Shown piece after piece: positions 43,301 through 58,300 of a stretch of DNA of 64,000 bases. This stretch comes from Calliphora vicina. Lineage: Eukaryota > Arthropoda > Insecta > Diptera > Calliphoridae. The position numbers and the translations under genes were made by a program. The stretch's first letter is position 1. The number at the start of each line of letters is the position of its first letter. The notes under the pieces were generated by a model that saw nothing but the letters and a program-made list of their open reading frames with translations, ran no database searches and was not told the origin of the DNA. The DNA is taken from assembly GCF_958450345.1 (NCBI RefSeq), contig NC_088780.1:171412726-171476725 (forward strand), given 5' to 3'.

Positions 43301-46300
43301 TTTGGTGAACATTAGCAAAAAAATCATCCTGAAAAAATTTTAGGTAAATCGGTTGGGGTTAAGACGTGCCGCAAGCCCTCTGAAGTTTTGAGATGCATTT
43401 ACAAGGGGAAAAAATGCATTTTTTTCAGTTTTTGTAAAAATTTTGCCATTAAAAAATTACTTTTGTAATTTAATTTAAAAGAATCGAAATGTGTACGTAA
43501 TTGTCGTTCTAATGAGACATAAAACAGAACAGAAATCGGTCAAAAAATGTTAAAGTTATTAAAAATTCGCCAGGCCATTAACGTGTCTCAGGCCACTAGA
43601 ACATGAAATGTAGGAACAAAATTAACATATTTTGAGAAATATTAAAATAAAAGCTCATTTTTACTTAAAATATGTCCATATTTACTTGTATATGAGTTTT
43701 TGTCTTCGTAGGATACCGTTAACCTATTCTTAGGTATGAACAAAAAAATTTAATTTTTTTAACGGCAGTTTCAAAACTCCATTTTCAAATTTTTAAAAAT
43801 TTTGTTAAACAAATTTCAGAATTTTTTGATCATCTCATTGGGATTTATTAAGAGTATAATAGGGAATAAAAATGTGAAAAAATTATGAAAATATCTCTTA
43901 TAGTTTTTCCGTACCTGCGATTTAAATTTTGAAATTTTCGAGAAAAACCAATTATTTGGCAATTTTTAGGCCAATGAGCTCTATTTTCTTACTCTTATGA
44001 ATTTTAAGCAAAACTTAATTAGAATATTATAGTCCAGATAATTCTAAATATACTCTGAAACTTTTACTAAAATCAAAAAACGTTAACCCTTAAATCGTGA
44101 AGGTCAAAGGTCAAATTTTTCAATATTTGGAATTTCTCTTGGAAAGATTTCGAAATGATCGAAATGTTGTATATTTTTGGGCCGATTTTGATGAAATTTA
44201 ACAAAAATATAACATAAACTCTAGGGTTTATAATAACAGCACAAGAATGGAAATTAACGCTTAATGGCACTTGGGGTTAAAATGACACCAAACTTTTAAA
44301 ATCATAATTTTTTATGGTTTTAGAAGTTTGGGGTCATTTTAACACCAAGTGCTATATAGGGTTAATTTTAATTTTTCTGCTGCTTTTGTAAATACTAGGC
44401 TTTGTGTTATATTTTTGTTAAATTTCATCAAAATCGGCCCAAAAATATACAACATTTCGAACATTTCAAAATCTTTCCAAGAGAAATTCCAAATATTGAA
44501 AAATTTGACCTTTGACCTTCACGATTTAAGGGTTAACGTTTTTTGATTTTAGTAAAAGTTTCAGGGTATATTTAGAATTATCTGGACTATAATATTCTAA
44601 TTAAGTTTTGCTTAAAATTCATAAGAGTAAGAAAATAGAGCTCATTGGCCTAAAAATTGCCAAATAATTGGTTTTTCTCGAAAATTTCAAAATTTAAATC
44701 GCAGGTACGGAAAAACTATAAGAGATATTTTCATAATTTTTTCACGATTTAATTCCCTATTATACTCTTAATAAATCCCAATGAGATGATCAAAAAATTC
44801 TGAAATTTGTTTAACAAAATTTTTAAAAATTTGAAAATGGAGTTTTGAAACTGCCGTTAAAAAAATTAATTTTTTTTGTTCATACCTAAGAATAGGTTAA
44901 CGGTATCCTACGAAGACAAAAACTCATATACAAGTAAATATGGACATATTTTAAGTAAAAATGAGCTTTTATTTTAATATTTCTCAAAATATGTTAATTT
45001 TGTTCCAACATTTCTTGTTCTAGTGGCCTGAGACACGTTAATGGCCTGGCGAATTTTTAATAACTTTAAAATTTTTTAACCGATTTCTGTTTTTTATGTC
45101 TCATTAGAACGACAATTACGTACACATTTCGATTCTTTTAAATTGAATTACAAAAGTAATTTTTTAATGGCAAAATTTTTACAAAAACTGAAAAAAATGA
45201 ATTTTTTCTCAAAACTTCAGAGGGCTTGCGGCACGTCTTAACCCCAACCGATTTACCTAAAATTTTTTCAGGATGATTGTTTTACTAATGTTCACCAAAC
45301 TGGGGGGTGAGAATGGCCAAAATCCAACTTTCGTTTATTAAGGGCCACCCTAGTATATACACTTGGTAGTGCAGAGAGCAGTCTATCGTGAAGTCAGTTG
45401 CCACATTTAGGACTCTAATTAATCTAGAGTGTAGTCACTTTAAACTTTTATTTTGTACTGCAGTGATATATGTTGTGCCTCTTTCCAAACCACAACTATT
45501 TTTACATTTTCTTTTGTTTATTTTCTATTGCCATATTGATGGAACTAGCTGATTCATATCTGTGTAATCTGTGCTAGTTATTTTACTTATGTCAAGTAAT
45601 CTAGGGTCAGTCTATCGTATTTAATTAAAAGGCCTTATTCATAAGCAATTTTTAAATTTAAACAATGTTTTAAAATCAAAATTTGTTTTAAAACATTGTT
45701 TAGGTTTAAATTTGTTTATGAATATGGGCGAGTAAAAATGTATTATACCATATGCTATGTATCTAGTTTGCAAAAGAAATCTTTATCTTTTGACAACCTT
45801 AGAATGTTTATCTATTTGGTATTTTACTTACTTACTACAGGTACTGTCGTAAAGTGAAACTTTATGTGAATCCAATACGTTGAGTAGTTTGAATCATATA
45901 TGTAACAAGTGGCACCCGCAAAATGGTAGCTAAAATCACTAGTTTGGGTCAGTGACTGCAGTGAAAACTGCTGGGATAGATACCTAAATACTTACACATA
46001 GAAAAGTATATGTATGTATATGCATACTAATGTATATTCCCATACCCAGAAGTGAAAATCATTCAGGTGTAGAGGCCATCATCATGGCAACATTGTTACG
46101 ACACTATCAACCAGCAACGATGCGTTGAAACCTTTAACGCGAAGATCCCAGGAGAGAATTGTTGTGTTTTTCCACCCTCTTCATCTAATTTCCCAGCTTA
46201 CATAAACTATAAAACCAGTAGTGGAAACAGACTTAATCCCAATCGACATCAGCGTGCAGCAGCAGGCAAAAAACAACATTGACATCAATTTCATAATTTT

Positions 46301-49300
46301 CTATTTTGATAAGCATGCCACTGCCACCCTTTCAGCCATTTTCTCACACAGCAAACACACACTCCCTCCTACACACAAACCCAATATTCCTATTCCGTGC
46401 ATGGGTAAGGTTGCGTATGAATGTGCTCACGATGCAAACATCGCCGCCCCCAATTACAAAGTCAAAGTGCATTGCTGTAATGATATTGATGCATAATCAT
46501 AACTTTTTGAGTGCATCATTTATGTTCTCTCATATGTTTGTTAAACAACACGTTGAGAAGCTTCCTCACAAGCAACGATAGTTTTCGATGGCAATCAAGG
46601 GCATGCAGAAAGCTGTTTTAAATGTTAAATACTATCTACTAATTTCAAATTCTTCACTCTCTATAAATATTTAAAAAATCAGTCAGTGCCTTATACAAAC
46701 ATAGACAACTAACACGTTTAGCAATGCAATGCAAATAACGTAACCAAAAAAAACGTAACCACTTTCTTTATTACAAATATTTTTTAAAGTCAAACAAAAA
46801 TTTTATTTTGAATTGTCCTAAGTAAAAGGAGTGTTTGAAATAAATAAAATAATTCAAATATATTTTATTTGGTTACGTCTTTTTCGTCGAATATTTGCCA
46901 TGTGTGACCCTACCTTAAGTAATACATCATCATCTGTGGTTTTGAAAATAAAAACGTAAAAGGAAAACTAATACATACAATCATTTTAATGCATCCCCAC
47001 AGGAACGCCGCTATGTCTGTTTTGATGGAGACGTTGATGCGCTTTGGATTGAAAACATGAACTCAGTTATGGATGATAATAAGCTGTTGACATTAGCAAA
47101 TGGTGAACGGATTAGATTGGAAAACTACTGTGCTCTCCTGTTTGAGGTAAGTTCGAATACAAGATACAAATCAGTAGTGTCGTAGTCTTGTGCGTTATTG
47201 CAATGTGTTAAGCAGAGCAGCATGAAGATACGGTGTCACACTCTCAAGAAACAATATAATGAAAATGTTGTGTATACATATTATCGGTGCAACAATGGCT
47301 GCCTCCACACTTTTCACTTTTTCACAAAGTCGTTAGAGTTTCATAATCTCTCCAAGTTATTTGCACAATTACAAATGTAAACACATGTGTGCTGTTTATA
47401 TTAAAGTTGCAGAAGTATCTAAATGAAAATGTTTACTTAAATTGTATTGCAATCGTAGGTTGGCAATTTAAATTACGCATCGCCTGCTACAGTATCTAGA
47501 GCTGGTATGGTGTTTGTAGATCCGAAAAATTTACGCTACAGTCCGTATTGGCAACGGTGGATATTAACAAGACCCGAAGCACAAAGAGAATTGCTGCAGG
47601 TAAGTAAAACAACTTTTGTAATAAGTAGCATGTTCATAATTTTCTGTTACTAATATTTCACATTGCTTTTGTAGGACATGTTTGAAAAGATTATAGCACA
47701 GGCGATTGCATTCATACATGAAGGTTTAGACGGCACATCCCAAGGAAATCCACTTAAAACTGTCATTACGCAGACCGAGTTGAATATGGTTGCACAATTC
47801 TGTAATATGTATGATGCCTTATTGCCACCCTTCGAAAAACAGGATGATTTGGCATTCGCAGCACCACCTCCAGTTCAATATGACACTGATACACTGGAAT
47901 GTTGTTTCATACAATGCATTTATTCATCACTGGGTGCTTGTTTAGTTGAACATGATCGAGATGTATTCGATGAGTTTATAAAACGGATTTCTGGTTTTCC
48001 CTGTGTACAGGATGCCAAAGATACACCGGCATCTGGAGGGCAGTTGCCTACCTGTAAACCAACATTATACGAATATTTTTATGATCGTCACACTTCTTGC
48101 TGGATGGCTTGGGAGTGGGTCGTACCACAGTATGTCCATGATCCAAATATGAAATTTAGTGAAATCTTAGTACCAACTGTAGATAGTACCCGAACTGTCA
48201 GTATATTAAAACTTAACAGTTGTGTAAGCAAGTCTTTTCAAAGTGTATTTATTAACTAAAAGCTCATTGAGTTTCCACATCTTTACACAGATTAAACGAC
48301 CTGTATTGTTAGTGGGTGAAGCTGGAACCTCAAAAACTGCAATCATATCACAATATCTACGGAATCTCAATAAAGACGCCAATGTAAGTAACTACTTGGG
48401 TATTCATTCGACTAATCGTTCGATTAATCGAATAATTTCTTACGAATAATTATTCGAACAATTTAAAAATTTCCATTTTCGAATAACGAATAATTCGAAC
48501 AATTTGATGTAGAATAATCGAATAAAACGAATAAATGTTCATATATATTTAAATTTACTAAATTGCTTAAAATTTTTCATAATTTCAAATTTAAATAAGT
48601 AATAATGACTCACAAAAATTGTATTGTTTCTGAAATTCGACAAATAACTAAAGACAAAGGGACTTTCGATCACTGTAGATGAGTGTTCCGATAGCTCCTT
48701 CTATAAATATATAAATATTACTGCAAGAATTTACAATTCTAAAAACAAATCTTTAACTTAGGCATTGAACCAATGAAAATAAAAGGTACGGAATAAAATA
48801 TTTGTTATTTAGCTGGCGATATATTAGAAGAATCGCAATTAATAATCAAAATATTAACTTAGATTAAAGTGGGGTTGAATGTGATGGAGAATGTGATTTT
48901 GAAACGGTCGTAGAAAGTGATATTGAGGATGACATTTATAATGATTACATTGAAATAGATGAAGGCCATTATCTTAAAATATATGTATATAAGTGTTGTT
49001 ATTAACCGCGTACGTAAGTGTTGCAAAATATTTAATAAATCGAATGATAAACACAAATATTGCAAACTAACGTTTTGTTGCAAGAAAAGCATAGAAAGTT
49101 CGTCTTACACATGATTTTAAACATCGTTGAACATCTTTGTAAATGCGTCAATCATGCACTCCCTGACTTCAAATTAGCCACGTTCACTGACAATGATATC
49201 AAACTTTGGACAGATTGCCTTTATTGTGTAATTCGCCAAGACCACTTTATTAAGCAAAGATTCAGCAACGTTGATAGAGCTTGATGTATAATACAATTTG

Positions 49301-52300
49301 TTATAAATAATTTAGAAATAGTGAATAATTAATTTACTAAAGAATTAGTTACTCAATTTAAAACCCGAATTAATGAACGACATAAAAAAGTTCTTAATAC
49401 GTTTATATTGTATTTGAATTCAGGATCATGTCCAACTAACTCAAATTTTTTAAAGCATAGCTCCAAAACGGAAACTAAAGGGTGAATTGTTTTGTAGATT
49501 GTTCGGGAGTTCATCTGATCAGAATATTTCTGTTGAAAATTTAATGATGGACTTTGTTTTCGAATGTTTTTTAACATTATCAATACTTGAATTGCTAACT
49601 TTGTTTTTCTTTAACAATAAAATATTAAAAATCCGACATCAAAACTTCATTCTTTCCTTTTTTAAAAAAAAATTATTTATTCCAATAATTCGATTAATTT
49701 CAAACGTGTGATCGAATTATTCGAACAAGTTAAAATCTCTTATTCGCATTATTCGTTTTATTCGCTTGTCTACAGATACAGTCAGAGTCTCTGGCCGAAA
49801 TCGAACGCGCCCAGATCGAATCGAACGCACAATAGCAGATCTATTCCAATAATATTTATTATTGTAATTTGTGAAGAAATATTAAAAACTCAATGGAAAA
49901 ACTTAGAAATTTGTTTAAAAAAATCACTATTTCGAACATTTACTGAAGTAGGGTGCACGTTTATTCGATTTAAAAGTTTATTATTAGTAATTCTTGAAGC
50001 TAAATGGTGTTTCCATAAATATCTAAGTCAATAAATATAATTGCCGCATTAGGACCGATTGCCATTGTCGAAACACCATTACATCCAGAAAACTCCGGCG
50101 GAATCATTGGTCATATGTCTTCACACAGAACGGTGGTCAGAACGCTACAGTTTAACGGTGAGCAGTACATAGAAAAGCTTACAAACTGGCTCGTGCATCA
50201 ATTGGAAGACATTAGTATTGCAGATATGTATGTATCAGCGGAATGGTTCCACATGTCCCACAACGAGCGATACAATAAATATACTTGGAGAAACATTTGG
50301 CTAACGAATAATTTCAAGAAAAGGACATCTTGACTGGCCACCTCGGTCATGTGACGCCATTAGATTATTTTCTATGGGGATATTTAAAGTTTATGTAGAT
50401 AAACCAGAAACGATCGAGCACTTGGAAGCCAATATTCATCGAGTTATTGCCGACATTCAGCCGCGGTTATGCCATTATCATATTATGCCATTATCATATT
50501 TAGTTCTCATCAATTATCAATTTAAAGAAAAAAAAAACATACTTTTTTCATACTCACATCAAAATTTTAATATTTTTCACAACTAGAGTTTAAGATAAAC
50601 TTTGAGAAAAATAGAGATTTTATCAGAATATTGAGTACACATATGCATTTACGTATTATTAATATTTCAATATTTTTCCTCACACTTCCAGATTATATTG
50701 AATATTAATTTTTCGTCGAGAACCTCATCCTTAGATGTTCAACGTACCCTAGAGGCTGCTGTTGAAAAACGTACAAAAGACACATTCGGACCACCAATGG
50801 GAAAGAAGATTGCTTGTTTCGTTGATGATATGAATATGCCACAGGTTGATGAGTAAGTTTTAAAGCCACAACTAAACAAAAAACTAATCATACACTTATG
50901 TACGTATAGATGCATTTGCAGGGAAACCGAAAATATGCAATTGCACGTGCGGGATATTTATTCGTTTCAGAACAATTTAAGAATTGTGTCATAAATATTA
51001 AGATTAAATCGACGCTTAAAAAAGTACGAAGAAAAATTAATCACATTCTCACAGACGAAAGTAATAGCAGTACAATTCGGTTACATTAAATTTAACGTAA
51101 TAAAATTTAACAAGTTTGGTATTATATCACATATAGTGAATAAATACATGTTTCTCAAACAGAAATTCTGTTTTCTATATGGAGTCCATATAGTTCTAAA
51201 ATTGATACATGAGAACCTGCATATTTTATCGTTCACTTTTGTATATCTGTGTTATTGTTTGCATTCTGAATTTCGCTGACTTAAATAAAACTAGTCATTC
51301 GAAAATAATTAGATTCTTCAACTATTCTAAAAAAAACATATTGGACGTAAATTTTAACAAAAACTTGCCCAGGCTGAAAGAGACAATCATCACAATGGTG
51401 AATTCTCACCAATAGAATGAGTTCATAGCAAACAAACTGTTTTGTCATAAAATACCAGATCATTCATTTCATTCATTAAAAACAACAGATTTTTCACAAG
51501 AAATTAGGTAAAATTTTCATATATTCTTTTATTTTTAACAATTTCAGTTATGGGACCCAACAGCCAATTGCTTTGTTGAAACTTTTCTTTGAACGTGGTG
51601 GCATGTACGATCGCGATAAGGATCTAAATTGGAAGAAATTTAAAGATATGACATTCTATGGCGCCATGGGTTGTGCAGGTGGTGGACGGAATGAAGTTGA
51701 TCCACGATTCATATCAATGTTCTCTGTTTACAATATTATTTTTCCCAACGACGAGTCGCTCCTACAAATTTATATATCAATTTTCAAAGGTCACCTCCAA
51801 TACGGTGAAGCATTCAATCCAAAACTAATACCCATGGCTGATGTAATCGTCCAAATGACTTTACGGCTTTTCAAGGTTGGTTTTCTATTTAATTATTAAA
51901 CTATTTATCTGTATTTTTTTGAATTATTTGAATTGAGTTAATGAATATAATACTATATTTTTTGGAGAATTTCCTATGTTAATAATTAGACCCTAAACAT
52001 TCTATTGAAGGATTATTTGGTAAGGAATTAAAATCAGGATTTCAAATAGGAAACTAAATAATTAAACTTTAAAGTTTAATTATCAGTCTGAAGGTATTAT
52101 TGTTCAGACTGATAACACTATACAACAAAATCAATTTTTTTCCAAAATTACAAGGTCAGAATATGTTAACGCTCTAAATACTCAAGGCATGGGTTTTTTT
52201 ATACTTAAAAGGTGAGGATCACATCGTTTCTTATGCCGATTAACAATAAGAATGTGCCAGAGTTGGGAAACTGTAACCCCCCCTCAAATGAAATTAAGAT

Positions 52301-55300
52301 GTAAACTTTCAATACGCAGATACACGTGTCTTTTTTTTGTATCATCTATCAAAATTTATTGGTCTGACCTTGTAATTTTTTTTGGTGTTGTACAGTGTAA
52401 TTAAATTTTGCAATCTGACTTCAATCGTAAAAATCTTAACAATTCCATCGTGTGTAACGTATTGTTGTGAAATAATAAAAAACTAATAAAAATATACGGT
52501 AAAGACTTTTGGTATAACCCTCGCATAATACACATTGAGTAATTTTATTATGATCATGTAAAAGAAATTGTATTTACGCCATTTATCCGTCTTGTGTCGG
52601 CTTGTTGTTATTGAGTTGAGTAGAAAATTTATGGCAAACAATTTGCATATGCAAATCGCATCAATTTTTCATAATCTTTGCCAAATCGTTTATTTTACAA
52701 TCGAAAATTATTCAAAGCCAAATAAAAGTACTTGCCTTCCTCATAGGAAATGGATTCATACATACAAACATTTCTGCATATATGTACATATAAAAAATAT
52801 TCTTATAGTTTGAGTATAAATTTCATGATAACGAACAAAAATAAACTAAGTGCATAGAAAATAGCTTGTTGGAGTAGATCATAAAACTTTCTTTTCATTT
52901 TAATTTTTATATTTAAAAAATTGTTCGATTGCACACCATCTTATGTAAATATAAATGTTTATATGTATGTACGTCCCAGGGATGGAAAATAACATTTTGG
53001 ATTTTGTATCAACTATATAAATTAAGTACATACACCTTTTTATACCCACTATCAGAAAAGATGGGAGGTATATTGATTTTGTCTTACCGTTTGTAACACA
53101 TCGCAGACCCACAAAAAACCTAATGAAAGTTTGAGACGATCTAGCTACAGTAGCCCAATAAAGTCTACATACAGGAATTCTAATTAAATTTCTTTCGTTG
53201 TAAGTTAAAAGTAATGAAATATATTTGTTAAAAAAATAAATTCATATTAAAAAAAATTAAATCAACATCACTTAATTCGGGTGCAGCAGCATTTCTTATC
53301 ACGTCCAAAATTTCACCGTTATTAGAATTATTGATTCTGAGTCAAATAACGAATTTTTTTTTGGTTTTTTGGGCTTTAATGTTCAAAATATTATGAAACT
53401 TAATATCCCCGCCCACCCAATAGTAGGCGTGACCGAGAATAAATTTTTCGTTATTTTACTCAGAATCAATTACTATAATAACAATGAACTTTTGGGCGTG
53501 ATTTGATTTTTTTTTTGCTAAACTCCACATAAGACATGCATTACTAAATGTATATCTCATAAAAAACAAAAAAAACTGCTTTAAATTAAAGTAACACAAT
53601 AATTTTTCCTGTATGTAGACTTTCTTGGGCTACTACGGATAGATATACATCCGTATGCCTGTCTGTTGAAAACACGATAAACGAAAGAAGCTAGCTGGCT
53701 GAAATTGGTATTGCAAATGTGCAATATCGGTCCATGATTCCACATAGCTCCAGCAATCCTGATAAAATAATGTTTCACAAATTCGTTCTAAGTACTCTGA
53801 AATTATACTTTAAAGTATGGCAACAATAGTCTTATCAATTGTCTTATAATAATTAATATCGTGATGAAATTGTACTGTCCATAATTTACCCTACGACCAG
53901 AAAAATATTTTATTGTCATATATTGATGGTGGGTATACAAGATTCGGCACAGCCGAATATATCACTCTCACTTATTATATCTTGTTGAAATACATGTAGG
54001 AATATTATTTTCGAAAAAGTTTTTAAATATATCACAATAATTTATATCACTATTTATACCCTACACCACCCCCTTAGTATACCGATCGACTTAGAATCAC
54101 TTTCTGAGTCGATTAAATGATGCCTATCCGTTTGGCTGGATTTTTCGGAGAAAGGAGCCTATTGAAATCGGTTCATTATTTCACCTAGCCCCCATACAAA
54201 TGTCCTCCCAAAATTCCACAAATTCCGCTCCAAATAAGTTTTATATATAGAAAATTCATGTCACTAAATTGTGTTACGATCGGTCCATAACACGGTACTA
54301 CGATGAAAAAAAAGTTGAAAAACAACATTTCAACGATGTTCGTCTACTTATCGACCTGTAACTCAGTCAGTTTTTGTCCGATTTTAAATTTTTTAGTTGG
54401 TTTGGAAATAAAACTGATTACGCTTTAAAATGACGTGCATTTTTTGATACATTTGTAACTTATAAGTATGGTTTTTGTTAAGAATATCTAAAAGAAAAAC
54501 AAAATTTATCAACATTTTTGATTTTAGTCGCTTTTCGTAGATTATATGTATAAAGGAAATTTAGTTTTTAACAAAACAGGGTTTTAATTATTCAAATCAG
54601 ATGAAAATTGTAAAAGTTATTCAACTTTTAATTAACACATTTTTTTGTATTTTCTCCCCCAGTGCATATAAATAAGAAAAACAAAAAACTGTACAAAAAA
54701 AATATGTGTACAATTTTTAATTTACAAGGTAATTTTTTCGAACAAGTAATGTGTCATTTTTGTCTATATAAAATTGTCTTTAAAACACTGTGCAAAAAAA
54801 TAGGTTTTCATAGAAAAAAACACCTAGGCCTACATCTCCCATTAGGTCGCTTTTCAAGTTCTGACAAAAAATGATATTTTGTAGCAGAGTGTAATTAGTC
54901 ATAGCTCCCATATAGACCAGCTTCCGAAAATCACTTTAACGTGCATAAATCTCTTAAAAATGTTGGTATAAACACAAAAATCAACATATATAATTGTCAT
55001 ATAGACATAAATCACTCAACCATATAAGGCACCATATAAGGCCCATTTCCGAAAATCACTCACGAATATAAATTATGGTCGGTTTTGACCATACTTTCTT
55101 CACTTTTTATTGCCGAAATAAAAAGTTAACATTGGTAAAAATAAATGTATTTGTGCATCTTCAGAATGCATTTATTATTTTAATGTATTGAAGAAATATA
55201 AAGGTTAACTTTTAAATATAAATGTTAACTTTTTAAATACCGATGAAAGAAATGTAAAGCTTTAATTTTTAGTTTAATGTGAAATAATAATAATTAAGAG

Positions 55301-58300
55301 GCTCCCACTGTTTTATAATTCGTCTAAATTTAATAAAATCGAATCCTTAGCTTGTACTATTACAAAAATTACAATTTAACTTCCTGATAAATAAAATGTA
55401 TCTATAAAAATTCTTTTAAAAACTGTATGTTTCAAATCAATATAACAAAATAAGTAAACATTAGCGAAGACATTAGATGATGCCATATATGTGAATACAA
55501 AATTGGACTATTTTGAAATTGTACCAAATGACTCGTAGTAATACCATGGTACCAACTGACACTAAAATCTACAAAAAAAAAAGTACGATTGTACCATGTT
55601 TGCCAACCCTGATACGTCGGTATATTTCGTACATATGTATGTATGTATGGATGTGTTTATGTATAATAACGAAAGGAAGGACTTTCAAAATACTTGTGAC
55701 ATCTCAAGTAATTCCAAGAAATTCAAAAAAAGAAAAAAGTGTGTAAAAGGCAGGAAGAAAAACTACTTTAATAAATTTATACTTGAATGCCGTTGGCATA
55801 GATGACAACTGGATAGGTAACTGAGAGCCGAAAACCTAAGTCTGTTGTCAAAAACCTAATTCATGAGAGTATATTGCCATGTATTTTGGTATCACCAATA
55901 TGTGTGAATAGAGAAAAAATGGTGTTAAATAGTTTTCATTGAAATTTCTCACTCCTTCTCTTCTATATGTTTACTCTATGGCCGTTGGCTTGTATAGTAA
56001 TAAAAACATACATTATGTGCTCACTTACACGTAAATAGAAAAATTTTAAATACAGCAGTATACAAAAATAGTCGCGCATAGATTGTTATAGATTTATACG
56101 ATTATACGGATATGGATCAGATGAAGATTACAATATTTTTAAAATTCAAACTTCAAAAGTTGATTGTTCAGTTTTATTGTATATAAATCCTGACGAAATC
56201 TTTTGTGAAACACTGTATTTGCATTTATTATAAGTATGTATGTACGTATTTATTTATTATAAGTAGAACTATCATTGTGTGTATAAACGAGATAAATGTT
56301 TTTCGAAGGTACTACAAGTGATATTTTGAAAACCCCTAAATATAAAGCATTGTGGTCGTTTGTTGGCTGACTGGCTATATTTTGTCGGTTATAGAGAAAA
56401 TGTTTCTTTATGATGTTTTTAACAATCGTTGACAATAAAATATAGTTGCACTTCATTGCACATCAGAGATAAAAACAAACACATGTACTTATGTATTTAA
56501 GTACAATTCAAATAAAAGCTATTCGACATGTTTGGGTGTCTTTGAATAACTAAATTTTGTTGACTTTGGAATAATAATAATAAAATTTCGATTAAGAACG
56601 GAATTATTTATTTATATATATTATAAAAATATATATTATAAAAAAAAGCCCATCACCAGCTACTAAGGCTATTGCATCAGTAATATATGAAATTATCGAA
56701 TGGAAAAACCTTTACAGGATGGCAGCATTATACTGATCAATAATACAATACATACATAAACTCAACTGTAGTCATGTATTTATCGAAAATACTTAGTCAA
56801 AATTTGTTTTCTTCTTTTATTTAGATTGTGATTGTGGAATTACCTCCTACACCATCGAAATTCCACTACATATTCAATTTGAAGGATCTGTCTCGGATTT
56901 TTGCCGGTATGCTACTTATACATTCAAATTATTTTAAAGATCTTCGAGCTTTGGTACGTGTATGGCGTAATGAATTTACACGCATTATTTGCGATCGTCT
57001 AATTTCGGAAACGGTAAGTTATTAAACTTCAACAAAATGCACGAAAATTGGCTCTAAAAAGTAGTAAAAGAGGAAAATTATTTATTTTGCCTGCAAGATT
57101 TTACTATTTGTTGTGTCCGAAAGCGGAAATTGAAGAAAAAAAGGTTTACAAAATAAAATGTCCATAAAAATTTTGTTTTATAAACCATGAATATGGGAAA
57201 TAATATTGGATGTATAACTTAAAAATGCGAGATTTACAACAGATGGCGTATCTATTGAACGCGGTTTTTGTGTTTAATAACTTATATATGGGGCATTTCA
57301 TGTCAAGTGAACCAACTTTTGAAATCGATGTCTTCCGATCGGGATGAAATTTGCACCAAGGTTAGCTCTATTGGATAGTAACTCAGACACAATTTTTCAA
57401 CAACATCGGTCGAGAACTCTCTGAGTTATAGGGGGTAAAATTTTGACAATTTGGTCAAACAGGGGTTTTTTCTTATCCATGTAACTTATTACCTATTGTT
57501 CTTAGCAAAATGTGTCCCAAATAGTATAGATAGCTATTTCTTCGATCTTTCGAAAAAAAATATTTAAAAAAAAAAATAAAAAATTTTTAATATTTTTTTT
57601 CCGAAATCAAAAACTTTTTTGACTTTTTTTTAAAATTTTTTTTTTGTAGTCAAAAGAAAGCTTAGGTCCATTCCTTTAAGATATTTTTAGTCCCTTAGTG
57701 GGATGCGAGTGGGATATCTATCAAAATAAATGTTTTAACACAAAAATTGTATGTCTTGAGTTACAAACCATTTATTTTGATATATATCCCACTCGCATCC
57801 CACTAAGCGATCAAAACCATCTTAAAGGAATAGGCCTAAGCTTTCTTTATAGCAAAAAAAAAAAATTACAAAAAGGGCCCATTTTAAAAAAAAGTCAAAA
57901 AAGTTTTTGATTTTGCCAAAAAATCAAAAATTGTATATCTTGAGTTACAAAATATTTATTTTGATAGATATCCCACTCGTATCCCACTAAGGGACCTAAA
58001 ATATCTTAAAGGAATGGACCTAAGCTTTCTTTTGACTAAAAAAAAATTTTTAAAAAAGGGCCCATTTTGAAAAAAAATTCGAATTTGCAAAAAAAAAGTC
58101 AATAATTGAATGTCTTGAGTTACAACATTTTTATTTTAATAGATATCCTACTCACATCTTCCTAAGTGACAAAATAGGTCTTAAAGGAAAAGACCTAAGC
58201 TTTCTTTTGAGCAAAAAAAAATTTTAAAAAAAAGTCCCATATTGGAAAAAAAATTCGATTTTGCAAAAAAAAATTAAAAAATTGTTACAAAATATTTATT

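Noticed and set aside
44073..44546. Two similar 65-codon frames on opposite strands
   Set aside because: They are the same sequence seen in both arms of the 2.1-kb palindrome, not genes.
46221..46581. Two overlapping 91-codon frames in a less AT-rich patch
   Set aside because: There is no domain or splice context and the frames conflict; dynein conservation skips this region.
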